Shown here: piece after piece, positions 1-8,620 of the stretch
Position numbering within the stretch: position 1 is the stretch's first letter
Layout of the letters: each line of letters begins with the position of its first letter
Source of the DNA: Candidatus Uhrbacteria bacterium RIFOXYC2_FULL_47_19
Lineage (GTDB): Bacteria; Patescibacteriota; Patescibacteriia; SG8-24
NCBI GenBank assembly: GCA_001791745.1
Contig: MGFG01000026.1
Span: 1-55,706 of the forward strand
Direction of reading: 5' to 3'
DNA length: 55,706 nt
The notes under the pieces: generated by a model
Told to the model about the DNA's origin: nothing
The model's input: only the letters and a program-made list of their open reading frames with translations
Database searches by the model: none
Program-made: the position numbers and the translations under genes

Positions 1-33
1 CCTACGTCAGATACCAGCAAGGACAGGATTCAG

Positions 34-89
34 GTCAAGCGAAGCTTGTGCTGGAGTAGTACCACGGGCTTGCCCGTGGGGATCTATTT
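34..89 (+). repeat. 56-bp dispersed repeat, copy 1
   Basis: This stretch recurs without change at 22308-22363. Its core is a GC-rich hairpin (CCACGGGC, TTG, GCCCGTGG). In the second copy a REP-like element follows at once; here ordinary sequence leads to polA. Shorter relatives of the hairpin appear at about 24929 and 29410. It could be a mobile palindrome or a terminator-like unit; no coding potential is seen. Confidence 0.8.
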
Positions 90-179
90 AGAGCGGTTTT
101 TAGGCGATCGCCTTCTATACTCCCCTACTTTTATATATGCTGGTGTCATCGAATGAAATTTGGTCACCAATTTTGAGAT

Positions 180-2915
180 ATGAAAAAACGTCTAATTGTA
201 ATCGATGGTCATGCACTACTGCATCGGGCTTGGCATGCATTACCACCTCTTTCTACTAAAGATGGGTTGGTTGTTTCTGGGGCCTATGGATTTTTTATGA
301 TCCTACTGAAGGCCATAAAGGAACTAAAACCATCTCACTTGGTAGTAACTTTCGATTTGGCTGGACCAACTTTTAGACATAAGGAGTACAAAGCTTACAA
401 AGCTACTCGTGAGGAAAAGCCTGATGAACTTTATGCGCAAGTGCCGATTATCGAGGAGATCCTAAAGCAGATGGATATTCCAGTTTGTTCAGCCTCTGGT
501 TTCGAGGCTGATGATGTGATAGGTACTATCGCTGTTACGGTCAGGGATCAGAATCCAGAAGTTGAAGTGATTATTGTAACTGGAGATAAAGATACTTTGC
601 AGTTGGTTAATGATGGAGTATCAGTATATACCCTAAGAAAAGGAATGACCGATACAGTTCTTTATAATCCAGCTGGAGTAGAAGAAAAAATGGGTGTTCG
701 ACCGGATCAGATGGTCGACTATAAAGCTTTACGCGGTGACCCATCTGACAACATTCCTGGTGTTCGAGGTGTTGGCGAAAAAACAGCCGTAGATCTTATA
801 CAAAGATTTGGTTCGTTGGCCAATTTATATAAGGCATTGGATGCTAATCAAGCGGAAATCAGTGATTCAGTCCGGCGGAAGTTAATTGAAGGCAAAGACG
901 ATGCTTTAATGTCTCAAAATTTGTGTCGTATCCGGACTGATGTGAAGATTAATTTTCATCTTGTGGACGCAGAGTTTAAACCAGTCACCAGAGAAGCGGT
1001 TCAGGATTCTTTTGAACGCTATCAATTTAGTCGACTACTTACTCAATTACCAAAATCCGATTCCGAAGAGGGACGCAAGGCTGGTGGTCAATTGGGATTA
1101 TTGGGTGAGACCGGTTCGGTGGAGGAAGAAGAACAGCAGTTTGTAAAACATGCCTGGATCGAGGTTAAGACTGTTGCTGAATTGAATAAAATAGTCGAGA
1201 TGCTCAAAAAAACCAAACGTCTGGCCTTTCGTTCTACTGTGTTATTGAATGATAATAACAACTCCTCTATCTCACCCGATCTTTTGGTTTTGAGTGATGA
1301 AAAGGTAGTTTATCTGATATCTAAGGAGATTTTAACAGAGGGTGCAGGTGTTATTAGTAGTCTTTTTTCTGGTCACGGAACGGAGTTGATTTGTCATGAT
1401 CTTAAGACTGAGATTCGTCGGCTTCAAACCCTAGGAATTGAGATCAAAAATCGTACTTTTGATCTAATGTTAGCCTCGTATTTGCTCCATGCTGGAGAGC
1501 GACGTCATTCTCTTGAGGCTATACTTTCTTTTTTGCGTGGTATATCGACCCCAACCAAACATGATGATGTCTCGACCAATCAATTACAGGAACGATTGGT
1601 AGTCGAGGTTAGTCAACTTGCCTCTTTAGCTGATGAATTTTCTATCCAACTCAGGAACAATGGACTACTTGAGGTGTTTTGGGATATGGAGGTTCCACTT
1701 GCTCACGTTCTGGTGCGCTTAGAACACAATGGAGTGGGGTTGGATTCCAAATATCTTTTGAAGTTTTCGGAGGAGTTAGAGAAAAAGATTGATAGTTTGA
1801 CTGCCGAAATTTATGGTTTGGCCGGAGAAGAATTTAATTTAAATTCACCCGGGCAACTCAAAGATGTGTTGTTTGTTCACTTAGGTTTATCGGCTGCTGG
1901 ATTGAAGAAGACTGTAAGTGGGCAAACTTTATCGACAGCTGCTGCAGAGCTAGAGAAGATAAAAGATCAACATGAGATTATTGGGCGAATACTTGATTAT
2001 CGCGAATTAGCCAAGCTTCAATCGACTTATGTCGAGGCTCTGCCTCCATTGGTTGATCCAAAGACCGGTCGGATACACGCCGATTTTAATCAAACTGTGA
2101 CAGCTACCGGTCGATTATCTTCCTCAAATCCGAATCTTCAGAATATTCCAACAGCCGGTTCGGAGTATGGGAAAAAAGTTCGTGATGCTTTTGTCGCACG
2201 GGAAGGTTCAGTCTTACTAGCAGCTGACTATTCGCAGATTGAACTTAGAATAGCGGCGCATATTGCCAACGAGCAAACCATGATTAATGCCTTCTCTTCT
2301 GGTGAAGATATTCATTATCGGACCGCAGTTGAGATGTTTGGTGAAGACAAGGCTAAAGAGAGTAGACGAATTGCCAAGGCTATTAATTTTGGAATTCTGT
2401 ATGGTATGGGCGCTCAACGTCTGGCAGCTAGTACTGATCTGCCAGTAACTGAAGCTCGGAACTACATTGATCAATATTTTGCTCTTCATGGCGGTATTGA
2501 GCAGTACATTCAAGAGACTAAGGAAAAATTAGCTACCGACGGATTTGTTGAAACTATCTTTGGAAGAAAGCGTTTCTTTCCTAACTTTCATCTTCTTAAT
2601 CAGAGAGAGCGAGCCGAGGCTGAACGCCAAGCGGTAAATATGCCAATTCAAGGTTCTTCGGCTGATATGATTAAGAAAGCCATGATCAATATCGATCGCC
2701 TACTAGGTGAACGCTATGGATATGGGGATGATTCGCCAGTTCAGATGATCTTACAGGTTCATGACGAGCTTATTTTTGAAGCCAAAAAAGAACTTGTTGC
2801 TGAAGTAGCCAAACTAGTAACCAAAGAAATGGAGAGTGTGATCAAGCTAAAAGTCCAGATTACTGTAGACATTAAGACCGGAGAACGTTGGGGTTCAATG
2901 GAAAAATTGGTTTAA
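180..2915 (+). CDS. polA: DNA polymerase I
   Basis: Family A DNA polymerase for gap filling and primer removal, of normal length (911 residues). The 5'-3' exonuclease domain fills about residues 1-295, with the acidic motifs EADDVIG, VTGDKD and LRGDPSDNIPG. The polymerase domain covers about 510-911: motif A DYSQIELR near 682, motif B RRIAKAINFGILYG near 730 with the O-helix Phe, and motif C QVHDELIFE near 860. The middle proofreading domain (about 325-500) lacks the Asp-x-Glu of Exo I (RLAFRSTVL is found there) and has Glu where HNLKYD-type enzymes have Asp, so it should be inactive. The ATG start has no clear Shine-Dalgarno site. holA follows after 185 bp on the same strand. Confidence 0.97.
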   Translation: MKKRLIVIDGHALLHRAWHALPPLSTKDGLVVSGAYGFFMILLKAIKELKPSHLVVTFDLAGPTFRHKEYKAYKATREEKPDELYAQVPIIEEILKQMDIPVCSASGFEADDVIGTIAVTVRDQNPEVEVIIVTGDKDTLQLVNDGVSVYTLRKGMTDTVLYNPAGVEEKMGVRPDQMVDYKALRGDPSDNIPGVRGVGEKTAVDLIQRFGSLANLYKALDANQAEISDSVRRKLIEGKDDALMSQNLCRIRTDVKINFHLVDAEFKPVTREAVQDSFERYQFSRLLTQLPKSDSEEGRKAGGQLGLLGETGSVEEEEQQFVKHAWIEVKTVAELNKIVEMLKKTKRLAFRSTVLLNDNNNSSISPDLLVLSDEKVVYLISKEILTEGAGVISSLFSGHGTELICHDLKTEIRRLQTLGIEIKNRTFDLMLASYLLHAGERRHSLEAILSFLRGISTPTKHDDVSTNQLQERLVVEVSQLASLADEFSIQLRNNGLLEVFWDMEVPLAHVLVRLEHNGVGLDSKYLLKFSEELEKKIDSLTAEIYGLAGEEFNLNSPGQLKDVLFVHLGLSAAGLKKTVSGQTLSTAAAELEKIKDQHEIIGRILDYRELAKLQSTYVEALPPLVDPKTGRIHADFNQTVTATGRLSSSNPNLQNIPTAGSEYGKKVRDAFVAREGSVLLAADYSQIELRIAAHIANEQTMINAFSSGEDIHYRTAVEMFGEDKAKESRRIAKAINFGILYGMGAQRLAASTDLPVTEARNYIDQYFALHGGIEQYIQETKEKLATDGFVETIFGRKRFFPNFHLLNQRERAEAERQAVNMPIQGSSADMIKKAMINIDRLLGERYGYGDDSPVQMILQVHDELIFEAKKELVAEVAKLVTKEMESVIKLKVQITVDIKTGERWGSMEKLV

Positions 2916-3100
2916 GCACCGGTTGGTAGCAAGACTGTTACGAAATAACGGCTTTTGTTTTTGTAAGATTTTTTGTTTGATGGACACGATTAAAATCGTA
3001 AACTAAGCTGAAGCGAGGGTGGTTAGTCTTTAGGATCAAATAATGACCATAGGATTGTTGCTTTTGATCTAAAATAAGCCAAAAAATTCGAATTTGGGAT

Positions 3101-4075
3101 ATGCGTTTTTTGATTTGTGGTTCGGACATCTTTAGATCTAGAAAAAAACTCGCTTTAATACGCGAGCGTTTTAAGCAAACTCGTGATCCGTCCGGATTAA
3201 ATACGGATATTTTTCGAGCTGGTGATCGTACTTCAGTCGAGCTGGCCGAGGCTATACTTACCTACCCGTTTTTAGGTGAACGAAAAATGATCATTGCTGA
3301 TGGTTTTTTGTCACATAATAAAGCAGACCAGGAAGTGATTTTAAGTGCTCTACAACGACAACCAGAAACAACAGTCGCGGTATTTTACGAACCGACAGAT
3401 TTAGCTAATCTTAGTGGCTCTCCCCTACTTCCATTTTTGATTAACGATAGGTTTACCGAGGAATTCAAATCATTAGTTGGTGAACAGGTCACTGGATTCA
3501 TTGCCTCGGAATGTGAGAATTATGGTCTGAAGATAGAGATTAGGGCTTGTACTGAGTTAGCTCAAGCCACCGGAGCTGATTCTTGGCGATTGGTTCAGGA
3601 AATCTCCAAACTCTGTTCATTTGCTGCTGCAAGAGGTGAGCAGGTCATCTCTACTTCAATGATTAAGGAGTTGGTAGTCGGAACTAACGAAGAATCAATT
3701 TTTGATTTTTTAGATGCCTGTTTTGACGGTCGTTCCAGACGTGCTATTCCCCTACTAGATCGATTGATTCAATCCGGAGTGAATGATTTGCAGATTTTGG
3801 CAATGTTACAGCGACAATTGCGGATTTTGATAGGCGCTCGAGATTTATTAAATCGTGGTATTAGTGATCGCCAGACCATTGCTGGAAAGTTGGGTGTTCA
3901 TCCTTACCCCGCTGGTAAGGCTATAGCCTCGGTTCAACAGCTACAACTTACAGACCTAAAAAAAGCCTCTACTGAGTTAGTGGAAATTGAACGTAGATTT
4001 AAGTCTGGGACTGGCAAACTTTTAGCGGAGCTGACTTTGTTTGCTTGTTCAGTTCAACAACCAAGAAGACCTTAA
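3101..4075 (+). CDS. holA: DNA polymerase III delta subunit
   Basis: Clamp-loader delta subunit, which opens the sliding clamp in the DnaX complex. The 324-residue length fits. The N-terminus MRFLICGSDIF matches the family's opening beta strand and GxD/GED turn. The central part resembles the degenerate AAA+ fold, and the C-terminal third (LDRLIQSGVNDLQILAML onward) resembles the helical collar domain. It follows polA on the same strand, so both may belong to one replication run. The start has no evident Shine-Dalgarno site. An imperfect inverted repeat lies upstream at about 3029-3076. The family is divergent in sequence, so the call rests on overall pattern. Confidence 0.85.
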   Translation: MRFLICGSDIFRSRKKLALIRERFKQTRDPSGLNTDIFRAGDRTSVELAEAILTYPFLGERKMIIADGFLSHNKADQEVILSALQRQPETTVAVFYEPTDLANLSGSPLLPFLINDRFTEEFKSLVGEQVTGFIASECENYGLKIEIRACTELAQATGADSWRLVQEISKLCSFAAARGEQVISTSMIKELVVGTNEESIFDFLDACFDGRSRRAIPLLDRLIQSGVNDLQILAMLQRQLRILIGARDLLNRGISDRQTIAGKLGVHPYPAGKAIASVQQLQLTDLKKASTELVEIERRFKSGTGKLLAELTLFACSVQQPRRP

Positions 4076-4106
4076 TTTTAGCTTAAGAAGATCTTTTTAG
4101 ATAACA

Positions 4107-4135
4107 AAAACCCCGACTTGCATCGGGATTTTTTG
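4107..4135. terminator. Bidirectional intrinsic terminator
   Basis: The stem CCCGA/TCGGG with a six-base loop has an A run on its left and a T run on its right. It lies between the convergent holA and rpsT and can serve both. Confidence 0.75.
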
Positions 4136-4141
4136 GCTTTT

Positions 4142-4423
4142 CTACTTAGAAGCCTTTTTAGCAGCCTCTTTTCTGATACCGATCGTTAGGCGTGATTTGA
4201 TGCGTGAAACAGTGTTCTTTTTGAGGACTCCGTTTTGCGCTGCCTTATCGACCGATTTCACTACACTCTTGGCTAAAGCTTCAGCCTTCTTGATATCTCC
4301 AGCTTCCAAGGCTTTACGAGCCTGCCTTCGGAGATAAGTCACGTTTTCTTTGACTCTCTTATTGCGCGCTTCCCGGGTTTGGGTCTGGCGCAAGGCTTTC
4401 ATTGCCGACTTTTTGTTGGGCAT
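4142..4423 (-). CDS. rpsT: 30S ribosomal protein S20
   Basis: Small-subunit protein that binds 16S rRNA in the body of the 30S particle. The protein is 93 residues, Lys/Arg/Ala-rich and helical, and starts MPNKKSAMKALRQ as the family does. The conserved KKAEALAKSVVKSVDKAA region and basic C-terminus are present. It is transcribed away from rmuC (the gene upstream of it on the same strand) with a 68-bp gap, and stops just before the terminator shared with holA. The start has no strong Shine-Dalgarno site, but the N-terminal match fixes it. Confidence 0.96.
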   Translation of the reverse strand: MPNKKSAMKALRQTQTREARNKRVKENVTYLRRQARKALEAGDIKKAEALAKSVVKSVDKAAQNGVLKKNTVSRIKSRLTIGIRKEAAKKASK

Positions 4424-4491
4424 AAACGACTATTTCTTAGTTGTTCCAGGATTCAGAGACAACGGGATGATAGCTCAAGCTGCTCTGGTCG

Positions 4492-5478
4492 TCAAGCCTG
4501 ATCATCCCCTTCTATAAGTCCCGGGCTAATATCATCCAAGAGCTTAACTTGATCGAGCTTGCCGGCCAATTTTGAGTAACCAGAATGAACGGTATCCATG
4601 GCCCCCTTAGCATTGGTGACATGCCTAGATAAAACATTGATAGTACCTTCGAATTTTATAGATTCTTGCTGTACTCCTTTTAAAATATCCCAAATCTTTT
4701 GAGATTGTTCTTGGAGTTTGGTTCTTTCCATACCCATCAGTATCACTCGCAGGAAGTTTAGAAAGCCGTGTGGCGAGGTCATTAGGACATTTTTCCCTTT
4801 GGCATAGTCGAGTAGATTTGATTCGTCATCGGTCAGAATGTGGTAATAGACATTCTCTGATGGGATGTACATGACGGCAAAATTGACCGTACCCTCGTCA
4901 GGTAGTAGATATTTTTTGCTAATGTCATCAATATGCCGCTTTACTGCCTTAATGAATTCTCGTTGTGATGATTTGCGTAAGTCATCAGTCTCGGCTCTGG
5001 AGAGTTGTTTAAAGTTCTCTAGTGGGAACTTGGAGTCAATTGGGATAAGGCCGGATTTAGTGCGGATAATAGCATCGACAGTTTGGCCATCACGGAATTT
5101 ATATTGAAGTTCATAATGACCTAACGAAAACACCTGAGCCAGCATGTCTGCTAAGATTTGCTCTCCAATATTCCCCCGTAGTTTAGGATGAAGCAGCTCA
5201 CTAAACTCCTCAAACCCTTTAAATCGCTCCTGAACGGTCCCTAGTTCGCGTTGAACCGACATGATGACCTGAGCAGCACGGTCAAGACGTGAATTTATTG
5301 ATTCGGTCGTCTTATCTAGTCTTTCATTCATTCCCTGAATATTCTGGTTCAACATGACCAGACCACGATCGTTGCCACGAGCATCATCAGTAATTTTGAT
5401 ACGACGACTTAATGAAAAGAAGGCAAAAATTAAAAAAGCTACTGCTAAAACGAGTACGAAAAGTAAGAGTTCAGTCAT
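4492..5478 (-). CDS. rmuC: DNA recombination protein RmuC homologue
   Basis: RmuC-family protein thought to limit DNA rearrangements through a PD-(D/E)xK-like nuclease core. An N-terminal membrane segment (about residues 3-23, LLLFVLVLAVAFLIFAFF) is followed by a coiled-coil stretch (about 40-95) and the conserved core, with GNIGEQILADML near 110 and IDSKFPLENFKQL near 150. The C-terminal VMYIPSENVYYH region is also typical. The length (328) is short for the family, with a reduced coiled coil. It precedes rpsT on the minus strand. Confidence 0.92.
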   Translation of the reverse strand: MTELLLFVLVLAVAFLIFAFFSLSRRIKITDDARGNDRGLVMLNQNIQGMNERLDKTTESINSRLDRAAQVIMSVQRELGTVQERFKGFEEFSELLHPKLRGNIGEQILADMLAQVFSLGHYELQYKFRDGQTVDAIIRTKSGLIPIDSKFPLENFKQLSRAETDDLRKSSQREFIKAVKRHIDDISKKYLLPDEGTVNFAVMYIPSENVYYHILTDDESNLLDYAKGKNVLMTSPHGFLNFLRVILMGMERTKLQEQSQKIWDILKGVQQESIKFEGTINVLSRHVTNAKGAMDTVHSGYSKLAGKLDQVKLLDDISPGLIEGDDQA

Positions 5479-5704
5479 AGTATCCTAGAGTATATGTCTT
5501 AAGGCTTTCCTTCGGAAGGTTAAGCGGTGGATAAGAATTTAGATCCTCAAAAACCACCGTCTCCATTTAAGAGATTAAATATATTAATATAGTATTTTAC
5601 GACGCATCTTTTTAGCTTATTTATCATAAAATTTAAAGATTACCTCTCTAGTTTTTCGAGTAATTTTTTAAGTCAAAGTCTTCGCTTAATCGAACTTTAG
5701 AATC

Positions 5705-5733
5705 TTCACAAACCCGAATTATCATGTTATACT
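5705..5733 (+). promoter_or_regulatory. Promoter of tRNA-Arg
   Basis: TTCACA at 5705-5710 and TATACT at 5728-5733 are 17 bp apart, and a TGT at 5725-5727 makes an extended -10. Transcription would start a few bases before the tRNA at 5747. Confidence 0.6.
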
Positions 5734-5746
5734 CATTCGCGAGCTG

Positions 5747-5821
5747 GTCCCTGTAGCTCAATGGATAGAGCAGATCTCTCCTAAGGATAAGATGGAGGTT
5801 CGACTCCTCCCGGGGACACCA
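5747..5821 (+). tRNA. tRNA-Arg (anticodon CCT)
   Basis: The cloverleaf folds: acceptor GTCCCTG/CGGGGAC, D stem GCTC/GAGC, T stem GGAGG/CCTCC. The anticodon loop CTCCTAA has CCT, which reads AGG. The discriminator is A and CCA is encoded (5819-5821). The first anticodon-stem pair is a G-A mismatch. Confidence 0.93.
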
Positions 5822-5916
5822 CTTGAGCGTATATTCACACATGTGCATAAACTGTTACTACTGTGGATATAAAGAAATCATTAAAGATTTTTAAGGCTTA
5901 AAATAAAAAAGTATTA

Positions 5917-5992
5917 GGGCCCGTAGCTCATCTGGTAGAGCGCTGCGTTCGCATCGCAGAGGTGAGGAGTTCGAGTCTCCTCGGGTCCACCA
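5917..5992 (+). tRNA. tRNA-Ala (anticodon CGC)
   Basis: Acceptor GGGCCCG/CGGGTCC includes the G3:U70 wobble pair that marks alanine tRNAs. The anticodon stem CTGCG/CGCAG is perfect and the loop TTCGCAT gives CGC, reading GCG. CCA is encoded at 5990-5992. Confidence 0.96.
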
Positions 5993-6028
5993 TGCCCTAT
6001 AGCAATCAGTTTAATAGGGAACCAAAAA

Positions 6029-6050
6029 AACCAGAGAGATCTGGTTTTTT
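6029..6050 (+). terminator. Intrinsic terminator after tRNA-Ala
   Basis: Stem AACCAGA/TCTGGTT with a GAGA loop, followed by a T run. Confidence 0.8.
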
Positions 6051-6513
6051 GTTTCTCGTGTAACTTGTTTTAGGTAATAATTTTTTATTACCTGCAAAAT
6101 CTTGGATCTTAGCCTAAGGGATTTTTTAAGAAATTAATTAGTGGGGATTTTTTGAAGTTTCTTATGAAACAAGGAATCAAATTTTTTTCTTCATAAGAAT
6201 GAGCCTTTTTCTAAGGAAGACGGAGAGAGGTGTTTTATCTTTTTAAGATTTTTGTGTTTTTAAGTTGTAAAACTTACTAATTTTGATTTTTTATCTTTTT
6301 AAAGTAGTTTTTTAATTTAAGCTTATTTTATAATTGTACGACACTATAAAGATGATTAGGATTAATTATTTTTTATCCACATCCATAAAAATTGATTGTG
6401 GATAATTCCTTTTTAAGATTAGAAATTCTTTAAAGTAATCCACAGAAGTTTTTATCCACAAAGAAATAATAGAAAAAGACCTAAGATTAGCGAAAAAAAC
6501 AGTGTTGATAACT

Positions 6514-6542
6514 TTGACCATAGCTCAGAAAAATGTTACCAT
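6514..6542 (+). promoter_or_regulatory. Possible promoter of the surface cassette
   Basis: TTGACC (6514-6519), 17 bp, then TACCAT (6537-6542). The start point would fall almost at the ATG at 6552, giving a very short leader. The -10 is weak, so this is tentative. Confidence 0.35.
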
Positions 6543-6551
6543 ATTATATGT

Positions 6552-7385
6552 ATGGGGAGGGCAATGGTAAAAAACAAAATGGGGATTTTTAAGATAAAAA
6601 AAACGATATATTCAGAATCCATTTTTTTGGTGATGGTTTTTACCGTCATTTTTTTTGCCTGCTGGTCTGGTGATGCAGTTGAGGCTATGAGTTCAGCTAA
6701 TTATGAGGTTACTGGTGACACCATCAGTATTGGGGGAGGTAACTCTAGTTCTGCAAGTTACGTTGCTGAAGACACTTTTGGTGATATAGCCTCAGGCGAA
6801 GACCTACAAAGCGCTAATTACAGTGGATGTTCAGGCTTTCAGTGCGTCGATGGGTCACCTTATATCAGTTTTTCCGTGAAAGAGGGGACTTCAAAACCTG
6901 GTGTGGAGGGGACAGGGGTAGCTCTGGGTTCGCTTTCTACCTCTTCAGTTACGACCTCTGATGGAGTGGGTGTAAATTCAGTCTTTGTTTTAACTGAAAC
7001 ATCTGCAGATAACGGATTGGCAGTCGGAGTCATTAGCACTTATTCTGGCTTAAAGCGATTTTCAACCTCAGACATCATCAGTTCTTCTTCGGCCACACTC
7101 TCTGCTGGTAGTGAAGGATATGGAGTTTGTGTTGGTTCAGCTGCTGAAGATTTAGACAGCCCAGATACACTTTCAGCTTCTGCGCCTTACGATGGAGTTT
7201 GTAATAAAGTCAACGGTCATGATGTGGGTTTGGTGGATGGTACACTTCGAACGATTGTTGATTCCTCGGGACAGATTAAAGGTGGAGATATTGAGATATT
7301 GGTCAAGGCCTCAATAAGTCCAGTCTCTGCAGCTGGTAATGATTACATTGATACACTGACCTTTATAGCGACAGGAACTTATTAG
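6552..7385 (+). CDS. Secreted WxL-like surface protein
   Basis: A 277-residue exported protein of unknown function. A basic N-terminus and hydrophobic segment (about residues 23-40, SIFLVMVFTVIFFACW) end near VEA, a plausible signal-peptidase site. The mature part is Ser/Thr/Gly-rich and opens with an SSANYEVTGDTI motif of a kind familiar in CPR exported proteins. The C-terminus (GNDYIDTLTFIATGTY) closely resembles the end of the next protein (DDYADTLTFVATATF) and the final strands of WxL-type domains. The start is uncertain: an ATG at 6564 has GGGGAGGG 3 bases upstream. The gene heads a cassette of exported proteins on one strand. Confidence 0.75.
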   Translation: MGRAMVKNKMGIFKIKKTIYSESIFLVMVFTVIFFACWSGDAVEAMSSANYEVTGDTISIGGGNSSSASYVAEDTFGDIASGEDLQSANYSGCSGFQCVDGSPYISFSVKEGTSKPGVEGTGVALGSLSTSSVTTSDGVGVNSVFVLTETSADNGLAVGVISTYSGLKRFSTSDIISSSSATLSAGSEGYGVCVGSAAEDLDSPDTLSASAPYDGVCNKVNGHDVGLVDGTLRTIVDSSGQIKGGDIEILVKASISPVSAAGNDYIDTLTFIATGTY

Positions 7386-7422
7386 AGTTTTATCGATATT
7401 CAGGCCTCCTTATTAAGGAAAT

Positions 7423-8598
7423 ATGGAAAAGACACTCAAAAAAATGTTGGCCAAATTAGCAGTGATTTCACTGTTGGTGTCTTCTTTCATGGTTGTTGGC
7501 CCAGTCGAAGCTAATAGCTTCACTTCCATGAGTGACACCATGACGCGCCTTAAGACGAGTACTACAGCTGATCACACGATCGGACTGACCCTTCCGGCTA
7601 CTTATAATTTTGATGCCACTGGTAGTACTGATGTGATTATGATCGACTTTCCTGCAGCTAACTTTGTGATGGGTGGTGTTTGGGCAACAACCGACTTTAC
7701 TTTTAGTGACGGCACCTCTAGGACGATAAACGCTATTAATCAAGGTGCAGGCATCACCACAGTTGTTTGTGCTGATGGTGCTAATAATGTTGGAGTAGCG
7801 ATAGACACGACAGCACTGGATTTTCGGGTTATGCCTTGTGGTTCCAGTTATACTCCACAAGTAGCTGGTGCAACTATTGCCTTTACAATTGATGGGACAA
7901 CAACTGATGGGACTTTAACTAATCCAGCGGCGGCAAATACCTATACGATTAGTTTGGCCATGACCGACGAGGGTTCAGTTAACGCTCACACTGGTAGTAT
8001 TTCAATCGGTGTAGTGGACAATGATCAAGTCGCCGTTTCAGCCAACATAGATCCCACTATTACCTTTGATATAGACACTTCGACTAATATCGAGGCCGAT
8101 ACAGCGACTCCGTATACCGTTTCTTTTGGGACAGTTACTACGGCGGATAGCAGAGTCTCTGGTGATACCGACTCTGTTAATTACATATTATTAGATCTAG
8201 CTACTAATGCAGCTTCAGGTGCATCTATAACCATACAAAATGCGAATGGCACATCCGGTATGGTGTCAACCTCTACTCCAGCCGATACCATAGATAATTC
8301 TGATGGGGCCATTGCCGACGGAACTGAACGTTATGGATTTTGTGTTAACACTACTACCTGGACATCTGGTTCACCTTTGACGATCAGTGCTGATTATCTT
8401 GGTATGACCTGCAATGCTGATGGTGAAACCAACGATGTCGAAGACCTTAATACTAATGGCAAGAGTATTGTCGAAGCAGCTGGTCCGATTGCTGGAGGGC
8501 GTGCGGTCATAGTGGCCAATGTTTCTGTTAGTGCAGTTACCGAGGCTCATGATGATTATGCAGATACACTGACTTTTGTGGCTACGGCTACATTCTAG
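7423..8598 (+). CDS. Secreted WxL-like surface protein with shared N-terminal module
   Basis: A 391-residue exported protein with a clear signal peptide (LAKLAVISLLVSSFMVVGPVEA, given by position 10-31). Residues about 32-200 form a module (DFPAANFVMGG, TTDFTFSDGTSRT, VVCADGANNVGVAIDTT) that recurs at the N-terminus of the 1932-residue protein at 9730. The C-terminal half resembles that of the 6552 protein and ends DDYADTLTFVATATF. Two cysteine pairs may form disulphides. AAGGAA lies upstream at a usual distance. It sits 37 bp after the preceding gene, suggesting co-transcription. The likely role is a surface layer or adhesion component; no enzymatic motif is seen. Confidence 0.8.
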   Translation: MEKTLKKMLAKLAVISLLVSSFMVVGPVEANSFTSMSDTMTRLKTSTTADHTIGLTLPATYNFDATGSTDVIMIDFPAANFVMGGVWATTDFTFSDGTSRTINAINQGAGITTVVCADGANNVGVAIDTTALDFRVMPCGSSYTPQVAGATIAFTIDGTTTDGTLTNPAAANTYTISLAMTDEGSVNAHTGSISIGVVDNDQVAVSANIDPTITFDIDTSTNIEADTATPYTVSFGTVTTADSRVSGDTDSVNYILLDLATNAASGASITIQNANGTSGMVSTSTPADTIDNSDGAIADGTERYGFCVNTTTWTSGSPLTISADYLGMTCNADGETNDVEDLNTNGKSIVEAAGPIAGGRAVIVANVSVSAVTEAHDDYADTLTFVATATF

Positions 8599-8620
8599 GT
8601 CAGTTGAACAATAAGAGCTT

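Larger units (their letters stand above)
5831..6511. other. AT-rich region with clustered DnaA-box-like sites (candidate origin)
   Basis: Three sites match TTATCCACA exactly: 6373-6381 (+), 6397-6405 (-) and 6452-6460 (+). TTATGCACA is at 5842-5850 (-). One-mismatch sites lie at 5831-5839, 5862-5870 (-), 6436-6444 and 6503-6511 (-). The sequence around them, especially 6053-6510, is very AT-rich, has no gene, and carries a perfect 9-bp inverted repeat at 6072-6093. The next genes read away on both sides (rmuC minus, 6552 onward plus). tRNA-Ala and its terminator lie inside the span. dnaA is not in the window, so this is a candidate only. Confidence 0.5.
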
